A stretch of DNA of 64,000 nt from Orientallactaga sibirica. Lineage: Eukaryota > Chordata > Mammalia > Rodentia > Dipodidae. The translations under genes and the position numbers were made by a program. Positions 1 to 12,609 of this stretch are shown here, piece after piece. Position 1 is the stretch's first letter, and each line of letters begins with the position of its first letter. A model generated the notes under the pieces. The model was not told where the DNA came from and did not search any database. It saw nothing but the letters and a program-made list of their open reading frames with translations. The stretch is taken from the NCBI GenBank assembly GCA_036365145.1, contig JAEOAD010000024.1:17671501-17735500 (forward strand), in the 5' to 3' direction.

Positions 1-218
1 GACCTGATGTTATGCAGCATATTCCTCCACGTTAAAGAGAGGAAGGAGGTTCTGATCCAGGAAGGGAGGTCTAAGGAAACCTCAAACTCAAAGGTCACTC
101 AATAACTCCCCAAGGTTATTAATTAGAAAGTGAAACATTTCATCCTGGGTGCGGCAGAAAGTTTCAGAGACTCAGGAAGTCAACAAGTGTGGAAAAGGGT
201 TGCAAGACCCCCACCCTG

Positions 219-272
<54 letters not shown>

Positions 273-570
273 CTGCTTGGAGGCAAGACTTACCAACTGA
301 GCTGTCTGCAAGTAGTGTGGTGCGCTACAGACATGTCATTTCCATGACTTGTCATCTATGCTTCCGTGGACTTTTTGGTGAGGTAGCAGCTATGGGGAGG
401 TGGTCATCTGGGATGGGATGAGATTTCTCCTGGTGCGGCTGCATCTGAGTCCTCCTGTAAGTAACCCCTTAACCCTGCTCTGTAAGTAATCCCAATCAAC
501 TCAATGGTTCACCAAACTAATTTTGGTGAAAGCGTCCTTTGTGATGTTGTCTGTGCCCTATCTGAGAAGA
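1..570 (+). repeat. MaLR/ERVL-like LTR, family A (left end cut by window)
   Basis: The sequence matches the copy at 28215-28855 in order: the 'aaggtcactcaataactccccaaggtt' type block near 90, the 'agactcaggaagtcaaca' block near 170, the 'gagctgtctgcaagt' block near 300, and the 3' end 'ctctgtaagtaa..ccaat.aactca.tggttcacc' near 480-515. The end motif also recurs at 13062-13215. The class (MaLR/ERVL) is inferred from the LTR-like 3' end. Confidence 0.6.
222..268. repeat. (TA)n microsatellite
   Basis: Uninterrupted AT dinucleotides lie inside the LTR at the place where the related copy at 28.6 kb reads only 'aggatatataaagg'. The tract therefore looks like an expansion of the LTR's TATA region. 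Confidence 0.95.
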
Positions 571-894
571 GGTGTGTTTGCCACACCTAGTCTTGGAAGG
601 CTCACATTGTTACATCTGCCATATTCTACTTGTCATATCAACCAACCCCAATGTAAAGTAAAATGCAGCTACATTAAGGACTATTGGATCAGTGAAGGCT
701 TCATGAATACAAACAACCATACTCATCAGTGGACGTAGATGGCCAGAGAGCATAGTGGAGAGTTCACGCAAGAATAAATACATGTGTCCAATTAGTACCA
801 AAGAGATTCGAGAGGTTTTAGAAATTCTCTGGAAAGATCACTCCACGGCCACTATGAATGAAAGTAGAGGAGTTTATGGGCCAAAGAAGCTTTG
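571..894. other. no recognised feature
   Basis: No gene, SINE or clear repeat was recognised. Short frames on both strands have no family features. Confidence 0.5.
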
Positions 895-1030
895 GCCCCA
901 AAGGGAGATTTTATTTCCATTTTATAATTTTCGTAGCCAAGAGGAGGGGTAAGTGAACAAACAAGATGTGGCAATTTGAATATCAATCATTTCTGTAGTC
1001 AGGCCACCCAAACAATGACCTAAACAGTCT
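895..1030 (-). repeat. LTR-like repeat, reverse copy of 58628-58790
   Basis: The reverse complement aligns well with 58628-58790. Shared blocks include 'aacaaacaagatgtggcaattt', 'atttctgtagtcaggcc' and 'cacccaaacaatga'. Orientation is set by the 58.7-kb copy, where 'aataaaatctcagcttgagg' looks like an LTR poly(A) region. Confidence 0.55.
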
Positions 1031-1484
1031 TTCCTTCTTATCATCCCTTTGGGCCTTTTCTGGACAGTTCTTTGCTTGGGAATTTTTTCATCTCCAGAGG
1101 AGCTCCTCAGCAATGAACTCTTACGGTAAGTAACTCAGTGAATCTGTTCAACTTTTAGCTTCTTTCCTACCACAAATCATATTAATACTCAAAAAGTTAG
1201 TACAGTACAACCCCACCTTCTCTTGTAATACACATGAAATAGGTGTGCATTCACAGCACTTGCTTATTGTTGCAGTCTTACATCTTGGAGGTCATTTTAT
1301 ATTGATCCATATAAACCAACGTTCTGATTTAATAATATGTACATAATAATATGTACATAAATGCATAAATGCATTTGGATCATTCCCAGCATCATCCTCC
1401 TTGGTCCCACTGTACTCATTCTCATATTTGAGAATTGAATTATTTTGAATTATTATTTTGAATTTTTCTATGGAAATTAGTTTT
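1031..1484. other. AT-rich sequence, nothing recognised
   Basis: No gene or repeat head is visible up to the left target duplication of the next SINE at 1473-1484. Confidence 0.5.
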
Positions 1485-1719
1485 TGAGAGAGAGAGAGAC
1501 AGAGAGAGAGGGAGAGGGAGACAGACAGAGATGCGAACACCAGCAGCCTCTCAGCTGCTGCTAACAAAATCCAGATGCATGCGCCCCCTTGTGGGCAAGT
1601 GCGGCATTGCGCCCTTGCATCACTTTGCATCTGGCTCCACATGGGACCTGGAGATTTGAACCGGCATTCTTAGGCTTAGCAGGCAGGCGCCTTAACCGCT
1701 AAGTCATCTCTCCAGCCCA
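1485..1719 (-). repeat. DIP SINE, type B
   Basis: Read in reverse it has the tRNA-like head GATGACTTAGCGGTTAAGG, the type-B arm 'gcctgctaagcctaagaatgcc' and the diagnostic 'cccacaaggggg' block, then a CT-rich tail. It is flanked by a 12-bp duplication, gaaattagtttt, at 1473-1484 and 1720-1731. Confidence 0.92.
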
Positions 1720-1739
1720 GAAATTAGTTTTACTTGTGG

Positions 1740-2780
1740 TTAACTCTCCATCTCCACCCCACCCTTCCCACCTCCTTGATGTCGCTGCATTGATGTTTGA
1801 GGGACACCTGTGTCCTCCAGGCTGTATATTATCCTTGAACAAGAGTAGTTGTTTCAGAGTATGCAAATGCCCTGTGCTGGTTTAATCAGAATAGAGCTCA
1901 GGTCTTGAAAAAAAATAAAACTTCCTTATTGATGATATTCATACATGAAGACAATACGTTTTCATCATAATGCCCCTATTACTTTCTTTTGTGCCTCATC
2001 CCTATATCTATCCACTGAATCTCTTCCAATTAATCTCTCTTCTATTTTCGTATCTTTGGGGGGAGTGTTCTCCATCCACGTTGAAAGGTTGATGCTCCTA
2101 ATATTCAGCCACTGTGACTTTATAAATGCAATGGCCACTTCATATCTGGTATATAGCATGCCAAAGTATGCCTCTCCATTCTCTGGCTCTTACATTTCAT
2201 CTTCCTCCTCTGCCACACTATTCCCTGAGCCTTGGAGGTATGATGTAGATGTCTCATTTAGTGCTGAACAAACAGTAGTTACTTATTCTCACCACTTGGT
2301 GAGTTCTGAGTCTCTCTAGTAGGCACTACCCTCTGCAAAAAAAGAAGCTTCTCTGAACAGAGGTGAGAGCAGCAATGATCTAACAGCACCAAAATAAATA
2401 ATTTAAAGGGAAATTTGATGGGTACAACATATCCATTTAGCCAAACAGCAGTAGATTACCCACCCACCCTAGGTCTATAGGTCTTTCCCAGCCATAGGCT
2501 TTTGACTAGGTTTTCAGTACTAGGCATGAATTCCCTCCCATAAAGTGGGCCTCAAATCCAATCATAAAGCAGTTAGCTATCACTGCAACAGTCATATCAC
2601 TTTTGTACCAATTTCTACATCTTGCCCAACTCAGGTCTTTTGACAAACCAGGTAGTTGCTTCCCCTCTCAGTGAGATGAAGAACACAGCATCTTGTGATC
2701 ACACATAGAACCAGATCTGTTTTTTAGTGAATACTATGGAAAGAAGAGTAGAGAAACTAGGTCTCTGTTCATTATGATAG
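1740..2780 (-). repeat. rodent L1 (Lx-type) 3' UTR, reverse
   Basis: Blocks typical of rodent L1 3' UTRs read in reverse are present: 'tctggctcttacattt...cctgagccttgga' near 2180-2240, 'aaaaagaagcttctctgaacagaggtgagagcag' near 2340, and 'aggcatgaattccctcccat...gggcctcaaatccaatc' near 2520. The 124-aa frame at 1945-2319 lies inside it and is not a gene. Confidence 0.7.
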
Positions 2781-4394
2781 CCCAGGAGTTAAGTCCACCT
2801 TGAATACCATTCTACCTATAGACTTAAGTTATCAATGCATTTTTTAATAATGTAAGCCATCATGAGTTAGACTTGTTATTTCCAAAGTAAAGAGCACCAA
2901 TTGAACCAATGTTCTCTGGTAATGACCATGCCATATTAACATGATCAATCTCCTGTAGATGGATACTTGACTTGCTTACAAATTGTTGCTATTACAAACA
3001 AAATGGTCATGAAGAAATATTTTTATACACATGCCTTTGAGAATAAGCATCAAAAGATCTAGATGGATTTTTTATTACTGGAAGTGAAATTGCTATCCAA
3101 AGTAAGTGAATTTAAATTTCAACAGCACTTTTAAAATTCTACAGCATGCAGTTTGTAGTAATTTTTACATAACAGTTACAAAATACGAGAATGACTGTTT
3201 CCTAAATAGTCATTAACATAGGGTTATCAAATCTTCTGATCATCAAAAATTTTGTTTCCAGGAGCAGTATTTAATGCTGGTAAAGGCAGAATAGACTAGA
3301 CACTGGTGTGTAATTCTTTTAGGAGGGTCAGATTGCCTACAACCTTGCTGTAACAACATCAGGGAACATTAGCCAGGAGACTAAACAAGTTCATTCTTCC
3401 TAAATGAACTATTTTCACCTCAGGGACTCTAACATAAGGAAACTTCTAGAGATTTTTGACAGTGATTTATACATACATGGTACTGAATCATTTATTTTAA
3501 AGAGAATACTGCACTTAGGACAAAAATGGGAAATGTAAATCAGGGCATAAGATATTATACAGTAGCTAAATAGATTTTGGAAAACATTTAGGAGTAGTGA
3601 AATACACTTCTGATATAAAATTACATAAGAAATAAGGACTTATGTGAAGAAATATGCACATTTAAACATGTCCCCACTCATACACATATGCACATATGCT
3701 TCAATATTTGCCATGTATGGCATATTATTTACTTTTTGCTTTTATATGTATGTATACCATGACACACCCCTTCTGTTCAATACATTAATTCTGTTTTTTC
3801 TTTTCTTGGGAGATTGAGCATTGAATGATTCTTAATTTATTCTTAATAATCTTTGACATTTCAAACTTTCAAATAATGAACATGTGTTATTTTATAATCA
3901 GGAAAATGTTACCTTCTTTTACCATCCCTTGGCTTTTGCTTGACAAGGCATTTGAATTCATAATTAATCAGAAGTGAAGATGACTTCTGGTTCATGAAAC
4001 TTTCAACATTTATGAAAAATGAATATGTTCTGTAGCATTTCAGAAATGCTGATCTTTCTACTCCAGGCCCTTCATTTTTTTAAGTTGCATGGCAATAAAA
4101 AATATATTGCTTATTTCAAATTCTCCTGCCTAATGTTCATTTAAATTTTTTTAAAGTATTTTAAACCCACCATATATAATTCTAAGAGAGAACACATATA
4201 TAAATGGCAGTCAACATCCAAAAATTTACTTGATACTTAGTTGATTCAGTTGTTTTCATCACTAGCTATATTGTGTACCATGGTATGCACAGATCATGTT
4301 TCTTTCAGTAAGAAAATAAACATTCATAACTAATTCCACAAATAAATATAAATTTTTAGGAGATAAATATCATTAAGAGAAACATCATAAATTT
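2781..4394. other. AT-rich intergenic DNA, no gene seen
   Basis: Over 1.6 kb there is no open frame of note, no SINE head and no splice-flanked coding block. The stretch near 2930-3180 vaguely resembles an old interspersed repeat but cannot be assigned. Confidence 0.5.
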
Positions 4395-4396
4395 GA

Positions 4397-4560
4397 AATG
4401 GTTAAGTATGGACTTTGGAGTTAGATGCTTAGAATTGATCCCAGCTGCCACATACAGTTGTGTGACTCAGAGCAAGTTACTGTACCTCTCTGTATTCAGT
4501 TTGCTGATATGTAAAATGAAAACCTTAAGTCCCTATGTCAAGGTAGCATTATGAATACTG
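4397..4560 (+). repeat. MIR SINE (ancient mammalian)
   Basis: It follows the MIR order: 'ggttaagtatggactttggagttagatg', then 'gatcccagctgccac', 'gttgtgtgactcagagcaagttactgtacctctctgt' and 'gatatgtaaaatgaaaa'. Divergence is high, as expected for MIR. Confidence 0.85.
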
Positions 4561-4875
4561 TGTTATTTGAAGATCTTTTTGTCATATTTAACACATAGTA
4601 AAATATATTAAAAATCACAGGATTACCTGTATGTATCGAAGTCATTTTACAGGAAGATATGGCTGAGGTAGCCAAAGAAGACCTCCTCCCCAGCCTGCAG
4701 AATTGGTGGAATGGCAAGTATGCCCTGTGTGAGAAAGGGACAGGGTGAGAAAACTGTGGAAGATTAGAGTGGAACACAAAGAAAAGTGAGAAAAGGCCAC
4801 ATGCAACATCTTTGTCCACACTAAGTGATTGAAATTTTATTTTATTAACATGTTCTATGAAAGGGTAACTTTTAA
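4561..4875. other. no recognised feature
   Basis: Single-copy-looking sequence between the MIR and the next SINE. A 114-aa reverse frame spans it but has no splice or domain support. Confidence 0.45.
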
Positions 4876-4888
4876 AATTCACTCTGGG

Positions 4889-5044
4889 GCTGGAGAAATG
4901 GCTTAGTGGTTAAGGCTCTTGCTTGCAAAGCCAAAGGACCCAGGTTCAATTCCCCAGGACCCATGTAAGCCAGATGTACAAGGTGGCGCATGTGTCTGGA
5001 GTTCCTTTGCAGTGGCTGGTAGCCCTGGTGCACCCATTCTTGGA

Positions 5045-5078
<34 letters not shown>

Positions 5079-5124
5079 CTCTTTCTCTCTCTCTCTCTAA
5101 TAAAAAATTTAAAAAATTAAAAGG
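4889..5124 (+). repeat. DIP SINE, type A
   Basis: Full-length copy: head, 'ggttcaattcc' box B, 'ccagatgtacaaggtggcgcatgtgtctggagttc' core, a (CT)n tract at 5046-5098 and an AATAAA-rich tail. The 13-bp target duplication aattcactctggg is at 4876-4888 and 5125-5137. Confidence 0.95.
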
Positions 5125-5137
5125 AATTCACTCTGGG

Positions 5138-5489
5138 TAGCACAGAGAACATGGGAATAATACAACTGGGAGAGAGAGTCCATGGGAAGTGCAAAAGCAG
5201 TAAAAAAATAGAAAACAAAAGGAGACATTTGAGAGACATGGTGAGGAAAGAATAACCTCCATGTGGTAGATAACCTCCCAGGTCATAGTTCACGCACTGA
5301 GAATGGGAGTTAACCTCTGGGTCTCTATGGCTCCTGAGACAGGACTCCTAACCTAAGAGGAACAATCAGATAATTCGAGCTTGAAGTGATGGAACCATCC
5401 AAGTAAAGATGTCAAGTAGGTAATTGGTTTTAGGAGTCTGGAGCTCAAGTCAATTACAAATCGGGTGCTTAAGCGTCTGTCTCCATGAC
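5138..5489. other. no recognised feature
   Basis: Low-complexity purine-rich patches and short frames only. Confidence 0.45.
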
Positions 5490-5835
5490 AAAGTGAGCTA
5501 GAAAAATTGCTTAACAGGAGGAAAGGCTTGTTTTGGCTCACAGCTTCAGAATTTTCAATCTGCAGTCATCCAGTTGCATTGTTTTGGCGCCCGTGTTGAA
5601 GCAGTGCTACAAGAAAGAAAACTTCTTGTGCAGCAGAACTGCTTATCTCTTGGCAGCTGGGATGTAGAAGGAGAGAAGTGGCTTTCTGTGTACTGACACT
5701 CCCTCAAGGGCCTGCCAAAGACCTAACTTTCTTCCACTAAACTTTACCTTCTAATGATTTCATGACTTGCCAACAATTCAATCAGCTTCAACATATGGCC
5801 TTTGACAGACATTTGAGACCTAAACAATAACAGTT
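5490..5835 (+). repeat. interspersed repeat family C, copy 1
   Basis: Shares with 18655-19015 and 48490-48830 the order: an A-rich start, 'ggaggaaaggcttgttttggctcacag', a variable middle, then 'ctgacacctccc'-like and 'gacattt.agacctaaac' ends. Length about 350 bp. Classification is open (an old non-autonomous rodent element). Confidence 0.5.
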
Positions 5836-6197
5836 AGAAAATAATGTCAAACACCACTGCAGACCCAAATGAGACTGACCAAATGTCCATATTTGTCAAC
5901 AAAGATGTCATTTCTGATTGTATAAATAGCCTTATTCTCAGTGTATGATATGAACAGAAACCACCTGGGAAAAATTAGATTATGGAATGAGGCAGAGTAG
6001 AGGCATGGAGCCCAAGGTGAACAACCCTTTAACAGGACACAGAAAGGAAAAGCAGAGGGAGAGAGGGTTTCTGACTTTTGTTGTAGTGGAGAACGTGAAA
6101 AAAATGTGGCAAAAAAAAGCTATTTCAGATGATTTTTGAACATGCAAGGCAGAGATGCTATAATAAATGAGTCAAGATTTCTAAATAGACATTCAAG
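5836..6197. other. no recognised feature
   Basis: No frame, repeat head or splice-bounded block recognised. Confidence 0.45.
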
Positions 6198-6209
6198 TTA
6201 GTCATTCTT

Positions 6210-6429
6210 TTTAATTTTTTTTTATTTTTTATTTATTTATTTGAGAATGACAGACAGAGAAAGAAAGAATGGGTGCTCCGAGGCCTCTAGCCACTGCAAA
6301 TGAGCTCCAGATACATGTGCCACCTTGTGCATCTGGCTTACGTGGGTCCTGGGGAATCAAGCCTCGAACTGGGGTCCTTAGGCTTCACAGGCAAGCGCTT
6401 AACCACTAAGCCATCTCTTCAGCCCCAAA
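6210..6429 (-). repeat. DIP SINE, type A
   Basis: Reverse copy ending 'taagccatctcttcagcccc'. The 12-bp target duplication ttagtcattctt is at 6198-6209 and 6430-6441. Confidence 0.94.
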
Positions 6430-6441
6430 TTAGTCATTCTT

Positions 6442-7600
6442 AAAGAGAAGCAACCCTCACTGAAACCAACAATGGAGGACAGGCCGGGTCTAAATGTTGC
6501 CTGTAGCGTACGAGCTGACTTTTCATTTCCATGTCCAGTCAGTATTCATGATATATTAGATCAATTTGAAGTTATGTGGATTACTTAGACAATCCGGGTA
6601 TTTTCACACCCTACCATGAGAGAATATGAGAGGAAGACAAGTTAACTTTGCCTTAGATAGAGGAAGCCTATTAATAAATATTTTGCTTGTAAATACGAAC
6701 TCTTTCTCATTCTCTTTTCTTATCAAGAGTATGTAGTCATAAACCCCAGTGATCTGTAGCTGAGGTGTACATATCTTCTCTAGCAACAATGGAACACCTA
6801 GCTCCATGCTGTAGTCAAGAGTTCTATGTGATTGAAATTGCAGTGAGGTTGTTTTCTTAAGGATTCATCATCAGTCTTTGAAGGATCCGGACTGGAAAAT
6901 TAAAGGGAAATAAGTAAATGAAAGGGTATGGCTGACTAATCTCTGCCAGACTCTCCCTACACCCAATCCCCAGAATTCATCTCCAGAACAGGTGGGGCCA
7001 GTTCAGAGGAATTTTGTTTGATCTTTTTAATTGCATTAACTCTTGCCTAGAAGGCCCAACAACCAGTGAAAAAGTTTATTTCGATCACTAAATAGTCCAT
7101 CCAAATTATATTTTTAGGAAATGATTAGTGAATAGGTTTATGGACTCAGCAGTCCCATTGGAAACTGGATGTTAATTTGAATTTCAACAGTTTTCTAAAT
7201 TACCACTCTAATAGGGAGCTATGAGGATGCCTCGGTTTTGTAAGTATCAAAGTCAACTTCTACCTCAGTCCCCTAGTTATTGAATTTTCTGGATGCTTCT
7301 TTTGGTTCAGTACACTATTTAAGTAGGTCACATAGGCTTTTTTGAAAAGGAACTCGGGAAATGATTACAACACACAATTATTAGAGTTGCTGTGACATGC
7401 CTCCTAGGAATAAAGCTTCCTTTTAGTCAGTAGATTCCAGACCTGAAAACTGACTCCAATCTAGGAACTATGCAAGTGACTGTGGCTCATTACCAGACGG
7501 AGAGTTAGAGGATCTTACTGTCTTTCCTTTGCCCCTGTATTAATTATGATACCACACTCTCTTAAGCCTTCCCCACAATTTCTCAAAATGTTCTTAAGGT
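6442..7600. other. AT-rich intergenic DNA, no gene seen
   Basis: Neither strand shows a convincing exon or a recognisable repeat. Confidence 0.5.
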
Positions 7601-7619
7601 TTGTCAAAAGGCTAAAACC

Positions 7620-8130
7620 ACATGACTTTCTATTCCACTCTTACATATGTACTCAAGAGAAATGAAAGAACACATTCATACAAAAACTCACTTAACAAAA
7701 ACAAGGTTTATAGCAGTTTTGTTTACAATAGTCATCCCAAACTGGAACCAACCAAAATATCCCCAGACTTGTGAATGATAAATAAGCTGTTCTATATCCA
7801 CACCCATCAATAATACAAAATATTAAAACATGAAATTATTTAAACAAGAGACACCATGGATTTATTTCAGGACAGTATTCCAAGTCAAAAATAGTCAAAC
7901 CCAAAAGATCATGAATACTAAGGATTTTACTTTATAAATTCTGGAACAGTACAGTTTCAGAAAGGTTTGTCATCACCTGACCTTGTGGATTAAAGAAAGA
8001 TGATAGATTTCAAAGATGTGTACAAAAACCATTCACTGTAATAGAAACATCCGTGCTCCGAACTGTCATATGGTAGCTGTATGCAATTACCAAAATACAC
8101 TAAACTATACACATAAAATGGATTTTATTG
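7620..8130 (+). repeat. old L1 3' end (L1M-like)
   Basis: Follows the end of ancient L1: 'gtttatagcagttttgtttacaatag', 'ccaaactggaaccaacc', 'gaatgataaataagctg', 'acaccatggatttatttc', 'agtcaaaaatagtcaa', 'ggattttactttat'. Strongly diverged. Confidence 0.6.
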
Positions 8131-9280
8131 GGTGTAAATTATGTCTCAGTAAAGCATCAGAAGAAAAAAATGCCCTGCTAAGTACAAAGGAAATAAGACA
8201 TAGCTACAGTATTTCTATATTCAAACAATACATAATTTGCTAAGCAAGAGAAAAATACAGACATAAATGTTTAATGAATATATAATGTGAGGCATACCAT
8301 GGACAGAAGGCAACATCTTGTGAAAATTTAAAGGAGAGGATAATCAATGTCATTTGGAAATATCTGACAGAGCTTATCTAGACAGGTATCATTTGGATTC
8401 AGTATTGACAGATGACTTAAGTGGCTAAAGGGAGAAAGAATTCTAGAACTGGGTGAGAAGAATGTTTATATTTAATTATATTTTTATTCATTTATATTTA
8501 TAAAATTTGAGGAGTATGGTGTTGAATGTTTGCAACACAAAGACCAAGAAAGAAATTATTGAGGGATAAGGCAATAAATATCAGTTAGAGTCAAACGGTA
8601 GAACCTCAACTAGTTGCTGCAACTAAACAGAACAAGCACTTTGTTTCAGATGAAGAGTGTGGTGCTGTGTCATGAAGGATAGATAAGCTGAACAGGAGGA
8701 ATAGGAGGAAACTAGGAGACTGTTAGGGGTAATAAGAAACATTTCATTAAGAATATGAAGTGGAAATAAGGTAAAAATAAATATGCATGAGTCTCTAGGA
8801 CAAAAAAGAAAAAAGCAGTAACAGGATTTAGTGATAGAAAAAGACCATATGGATTGTGCTGATGGAATCTATCACCTCAATAACATTCATATCAAGCAAA
8901 AGTGTTATCAGAGTCTCTGAAAACTAAAGAATGTTTGAGGAGGGAGGTTGTTTCATGACTACAAAATCACTCTAGGTATGGGGTGCCATTTCTACTCTAG
9001 TCAGAATAAGCTGAGAAATACAATGATGAACCAGACACTACAAACAGGGTTTATATTATTCTTTGGGGAGATTCAATAAGCACACAAACATATAAAGTTT
9101 ATATTTAATAAGGTAGTCCATTACAATTAATTGATTGTGATTTCAATGGAGTATTGAAAGGATTGCTGGACATCAGATTAGACGTGCTCATGGAGTCAGC
9201 ATGCAATGTAAAAACTTTAGTATAGATTATGAGTAAAAAAGAAAGGCGTAGAAAGCAGCCATTTAAACAGAAGCTGGGGG
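8131..9280. other. AT-rich intergenic DNA, no gene seen
   Basis: No exon-like block or clear repeat. Confidence 0.5.
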
Positions 9281-9281
9281 T

Positions 9282-9550
9282 GGCGTGTTGGGGCGATGGC
9301 TTAGTGGTGAAGGCACTTGCCTGAAAACTCTTAAGGACCTGAGTTCAATTCCCCAGTACCCATGTAAAGCCAGATGCAATAAGTGGTGCCTGCAAAATCT
9401 AAGGACCTGAGTTCAGTTCCCCATTTTCTCTGCCTCTCTGCCAGGCATGATGGTGCACACCTTTAATACCAGCACTCGGGAGGCAGAGGTAGGAGGATTG
9501 CTGTGAGGTCGAGGCCAGCCTGAGACTACATAGTGAATTCCAGGAAATAG
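9282..9550 (+). repeat. DIP-B1 composite SINE
   Basis: A DIP head (gatggcttagtggtgaagg) runs to about 9440, with a repeated 'aaggacctgagttca' segment inside. A B1 from 'ccaggcatgatggtgcacacc' to 'gtgaattccagg' follows directly, with no tail between them. Confidence 0.8.
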
Positions 9551-9689
9551 ATGGTGGGAGTATAATTTGGAAAGTGAGCTGGGCTCTTCAGATGGTACTA
9601 GGAATTTTGGTGACAATGACAGAAAAGGATTTTAGATCAATTTCCAAGTGTCAAAGGAGAAAAACCAGAAGGACAGTGTTGTACAACAA

Positions 9690-10225
9690 TTTTGCTCCAG
9701 ATTGTTTAGAAACCTAGTCTCATTAAGACTCAGGAAGGTCCACTAGAGAAGGCTCAGGCCTCAGGAAGTTCCTGAAATTCACAAGACTCAAAAGCTCCCT
9801 CCTCAAGGTTTATAAAGAGTTAACAACTGAAAGTCACCCTCTAGAGATGCAGCTTCTTAGTTTATTTTTAGAGAGAGAGTGAGAGAATTGGCACACCAGG
9901 GCCTCAGCCACTGTAATTGAACTCCAGAGGCTTATGCCACCCAGTGGGCATGTGTGACCTTATGCTTGCCTCACCTTTTGTGCATCTGGCTTACGTGGGA
10001 TCCAGAGAGTAGAACATAGTTCCTTAGGCTTTGCATGCAAGTGCCTTAACCACGAAGCCATCTCTCCAGCCCGAATGCAGCTTCTTTCTCTGGGGTGACC
10101 TTTCTCAGCGATGCCTGCCTGAGTCTTCTATGCTCCTGGAAGTCACTCCTCACCCAAACTCCTGTAAGAAACCCCAATAAATGCATTGGTCCACGTGTAA
10201 TTGTTTCTTTGTTCTTTTGTCAGTC
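9690..10225 (+). repeat. LTR, related to family A, split by a DIP
   Basis: Resembles family A in layout ('gactcaggaaggtcca', 'cccaataaatgcattggtccac'), with the 3' end near 10200. A reverse DIP at 9859-10074 interrupts it and is flanked by duplicated LTR sequence. Confidence 0.55.
9859..10074 (-). repeat. DIP SINE nested in an LTR
   Basis: Reverse copy. The 12-bp target duplication atgcagcttctt is at 9847-9858 and 10075-10086, so the SINE is younger than the LTR. Confidence 0.93.
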
Positions 10226-10229
10226 CCCT

Positions 10230-12340
10230 ATCTGGGGTGAATGGACATTTGTTTGTCCCTCACTAAGAAAAATTTACTCTAATAGAAAACCACAAGAAAG
10301 TTCTTGAAGTCCGCAGCACATCCATACCCACTAATTTTTGGAGTGCCTAATCAACATGACTTTTTCCAATAGCACAAGAGCAGAAGATACAGGAAAATTG
10401 AGGTGGTAGGCTAAAAACTAATGAACTAGGAAAAAAAATTCTATTGTGGATGTGCAAGGATGCTATGGACTTAAAAGTGTCATTGAAATGGGTGATGATG
10501 TGGTCAAAGATAGACAGAAAATAAGATAGAAAACCATCTAAGAGGAAAATCATGGTGAGTCCTTGACAGAATGGCAAACTAATGCAGAAGGAGGTTGGAA
10601 AGGAAGCTGCAATAGGATTGTAAGCCGAAAGCAGGAGCCAGAACCTGGATATTACATTACAGGAGTTCCTAGAAACAGCAGAGTTAGGATGAGGTGTCAG
10701 GCCTTAATTAAACGTATTGTGTATAGTAAGGGCTTCAAAAAATACTTTTCAAATTTCAATCTACCATTTATTTACAGATCCCCACATGAAATTCTAAGGT
10801 GCTAATTAACGCCTTTATGATCATTTGCACATAGCAATCTCACTGTTCTTTGAGGAAATATGCAGAAGTATTTCATCTTTCAAACACTGTTTTTGCAAGT
10901 GATCGTTATCACTGTAAAATTAGAAAAAATGAAACTTCAGATGTCTTCTCTATGCTGTGGGCAACAGAGTCTGTTGGGGTTGGAAAAAGATGATGTGATT
11001 GGATTATAGACTAGAAAATCCTTCCTTGTGCCTCATGCTGTATTTATGATGATTGAATTAAATTTTCTTACCCCTGGGGTTTGATCATCTCAGAGAACAA
11101 ACACAAACTGAAGAAATCAAGAGGAACATTTCCTCTTAATGTTCTGCTTCTTACTAGTGAAAATGAATTTTTAAGAGCTATATTATTTTGACTGAAAGAA
11201 ACAAAATTCTGTCAAGGCAGCAGGTGGTTATCATTTTGAAACAGAAAAATAAACACAAATTCTTGTTCCTTCAAGTTCAAAGGATTTCTTTGAATTTCGT
11301 CTGAGTATCAGTGCCTCGCGTGTATTCATGTCTAGGGGAGAGAGCTCTGAAATGCTAATGCAGTTTCTCAATTCACCACTGTGGGTCATGGACCCAAAGT
11401 CCTAAATTGCAGAATAATAAAATATTGTACACTTTGCCCCATAAAAGATGCATTAAAAAATAAAAACATGCACTGGGGGATCATGCAATGAAAAGACTCC
11501 AGGATATTCAGTTATATCTGTTCCCTGGACACTATTACACATTGTATGAGCAACAGAACACTCCACCATCTTTCCAGAAATAACATCTGTTTCTTATGAC
11601 TTACAGAATATCAAAGTGATCGCAGTGCTTAGTCTGATTCCATCACATCTCCAGAGACGTGATCATTGTTTCATTTATTTTCATCTACAATGGATGGAAG
11701 ACTTTTTTCTCTCTCTCATTTTTCAGGAACGCAGAGAGGAAATTACTCTTCTTAATATGACTTGGAAGTTCCACGTAAGTCTTGGTAGTCTGCTTTGATA
11801 AGTATGAAATGGAAGCAGATAGATCAAGGCCTCCAAATTCCAACACGGGGAAAACACTCTTGCAGAACTCAGCACTGTGTCCCAAGGGACATCACTTATA
11901 CTGCATCTTATTTGTAGGTGGGTGCACATGCATGCCACAGCACAAGTGCAGTGGTCAAGGATAACCTCGAGGTCTTTGCTCTTCTTGGACCTTCCTTGAG
12001 ACAGTGTCTTTCTTGTTTTGCCACCACAAATTTAGTTTGGCTTGAAAGGATCAAACTTGGGTGGGCAGATTTTACAAGCAAGCCCTACACTGTGTAGACC
12101 ATCTGTAAGGCATGGTGAAGAACAGATGACCAGAGAACTGACCTGGTAAATGTGCAGCATCCTGTGCTTTTCTATGAGGACCAGGTTGTCAATTTAGCGT
12201 GTAAGCAAGAACAAGAAGTAATACATGGTGACAATTTTGGTCAGCAACTCTATTAGCCCTATGGGGAAAACCAGCATCATGTGTCCTTTTTTTGTTTGTT
12301 TGTTTGGTTTTTAACTCTGTATATGAAGAAATTGAGACAA
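10230..12340. other. intergenic DNA, no gene seen
   Basis: Two kilobases without a SINE. Short frames on both strands (for example near 10347-10577 and 11616-11964) overlap one another and lack splice context or family motifs. Confidence 0.5.
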
Positions 12341-12352
12341 TAAGTGATTGTG

Positions 12353-12537
12353 GGGCTAGAGAGATGGCTCAGCAGTTAAAGGCACTTGTTTACAAAGCTT
12401 GATGGGTCCAGGTATGATTCCTCAGCATCCATGTAAAGCCAGCTGCACAACATGGTGTAGGCATCTGAGAGACAAGAGGCCCTGGCATGCCCATTCTGTC
12501 TCTCACTCTCTCATAAATAAATACATATTTTTAAAAG
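12353..12537 (+). repeat. DIP SINE, diverged
   Basis: The head 'agagatggctcagcagttaaagg' is closer to B2 than most copies here. The 10-bp flank agtgattgtg is at 12343-12352 and 12538-12547. Confidence 0.88.
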
Positions 12538-12609
12538 AGTGATTGTGCATTACTGCATACAGGTAGGCACAGGGAGTGCCTGAGAGCTCAAGTGAGGGTA
12601 TGACCATCT

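Noticed and set aside
1945..2319. 124-aa open frame
   Set aside because: It lies in a reverse L1 3' UTR.
4889..5124. tRNA gene, because of A- and B-box-like motifs
   Set aside because: The cloverleaf is incomplete and the CT-rich and A-rich tail with target duplications mark a tRNA-derived SINE; the same holds for the other DIP copies.
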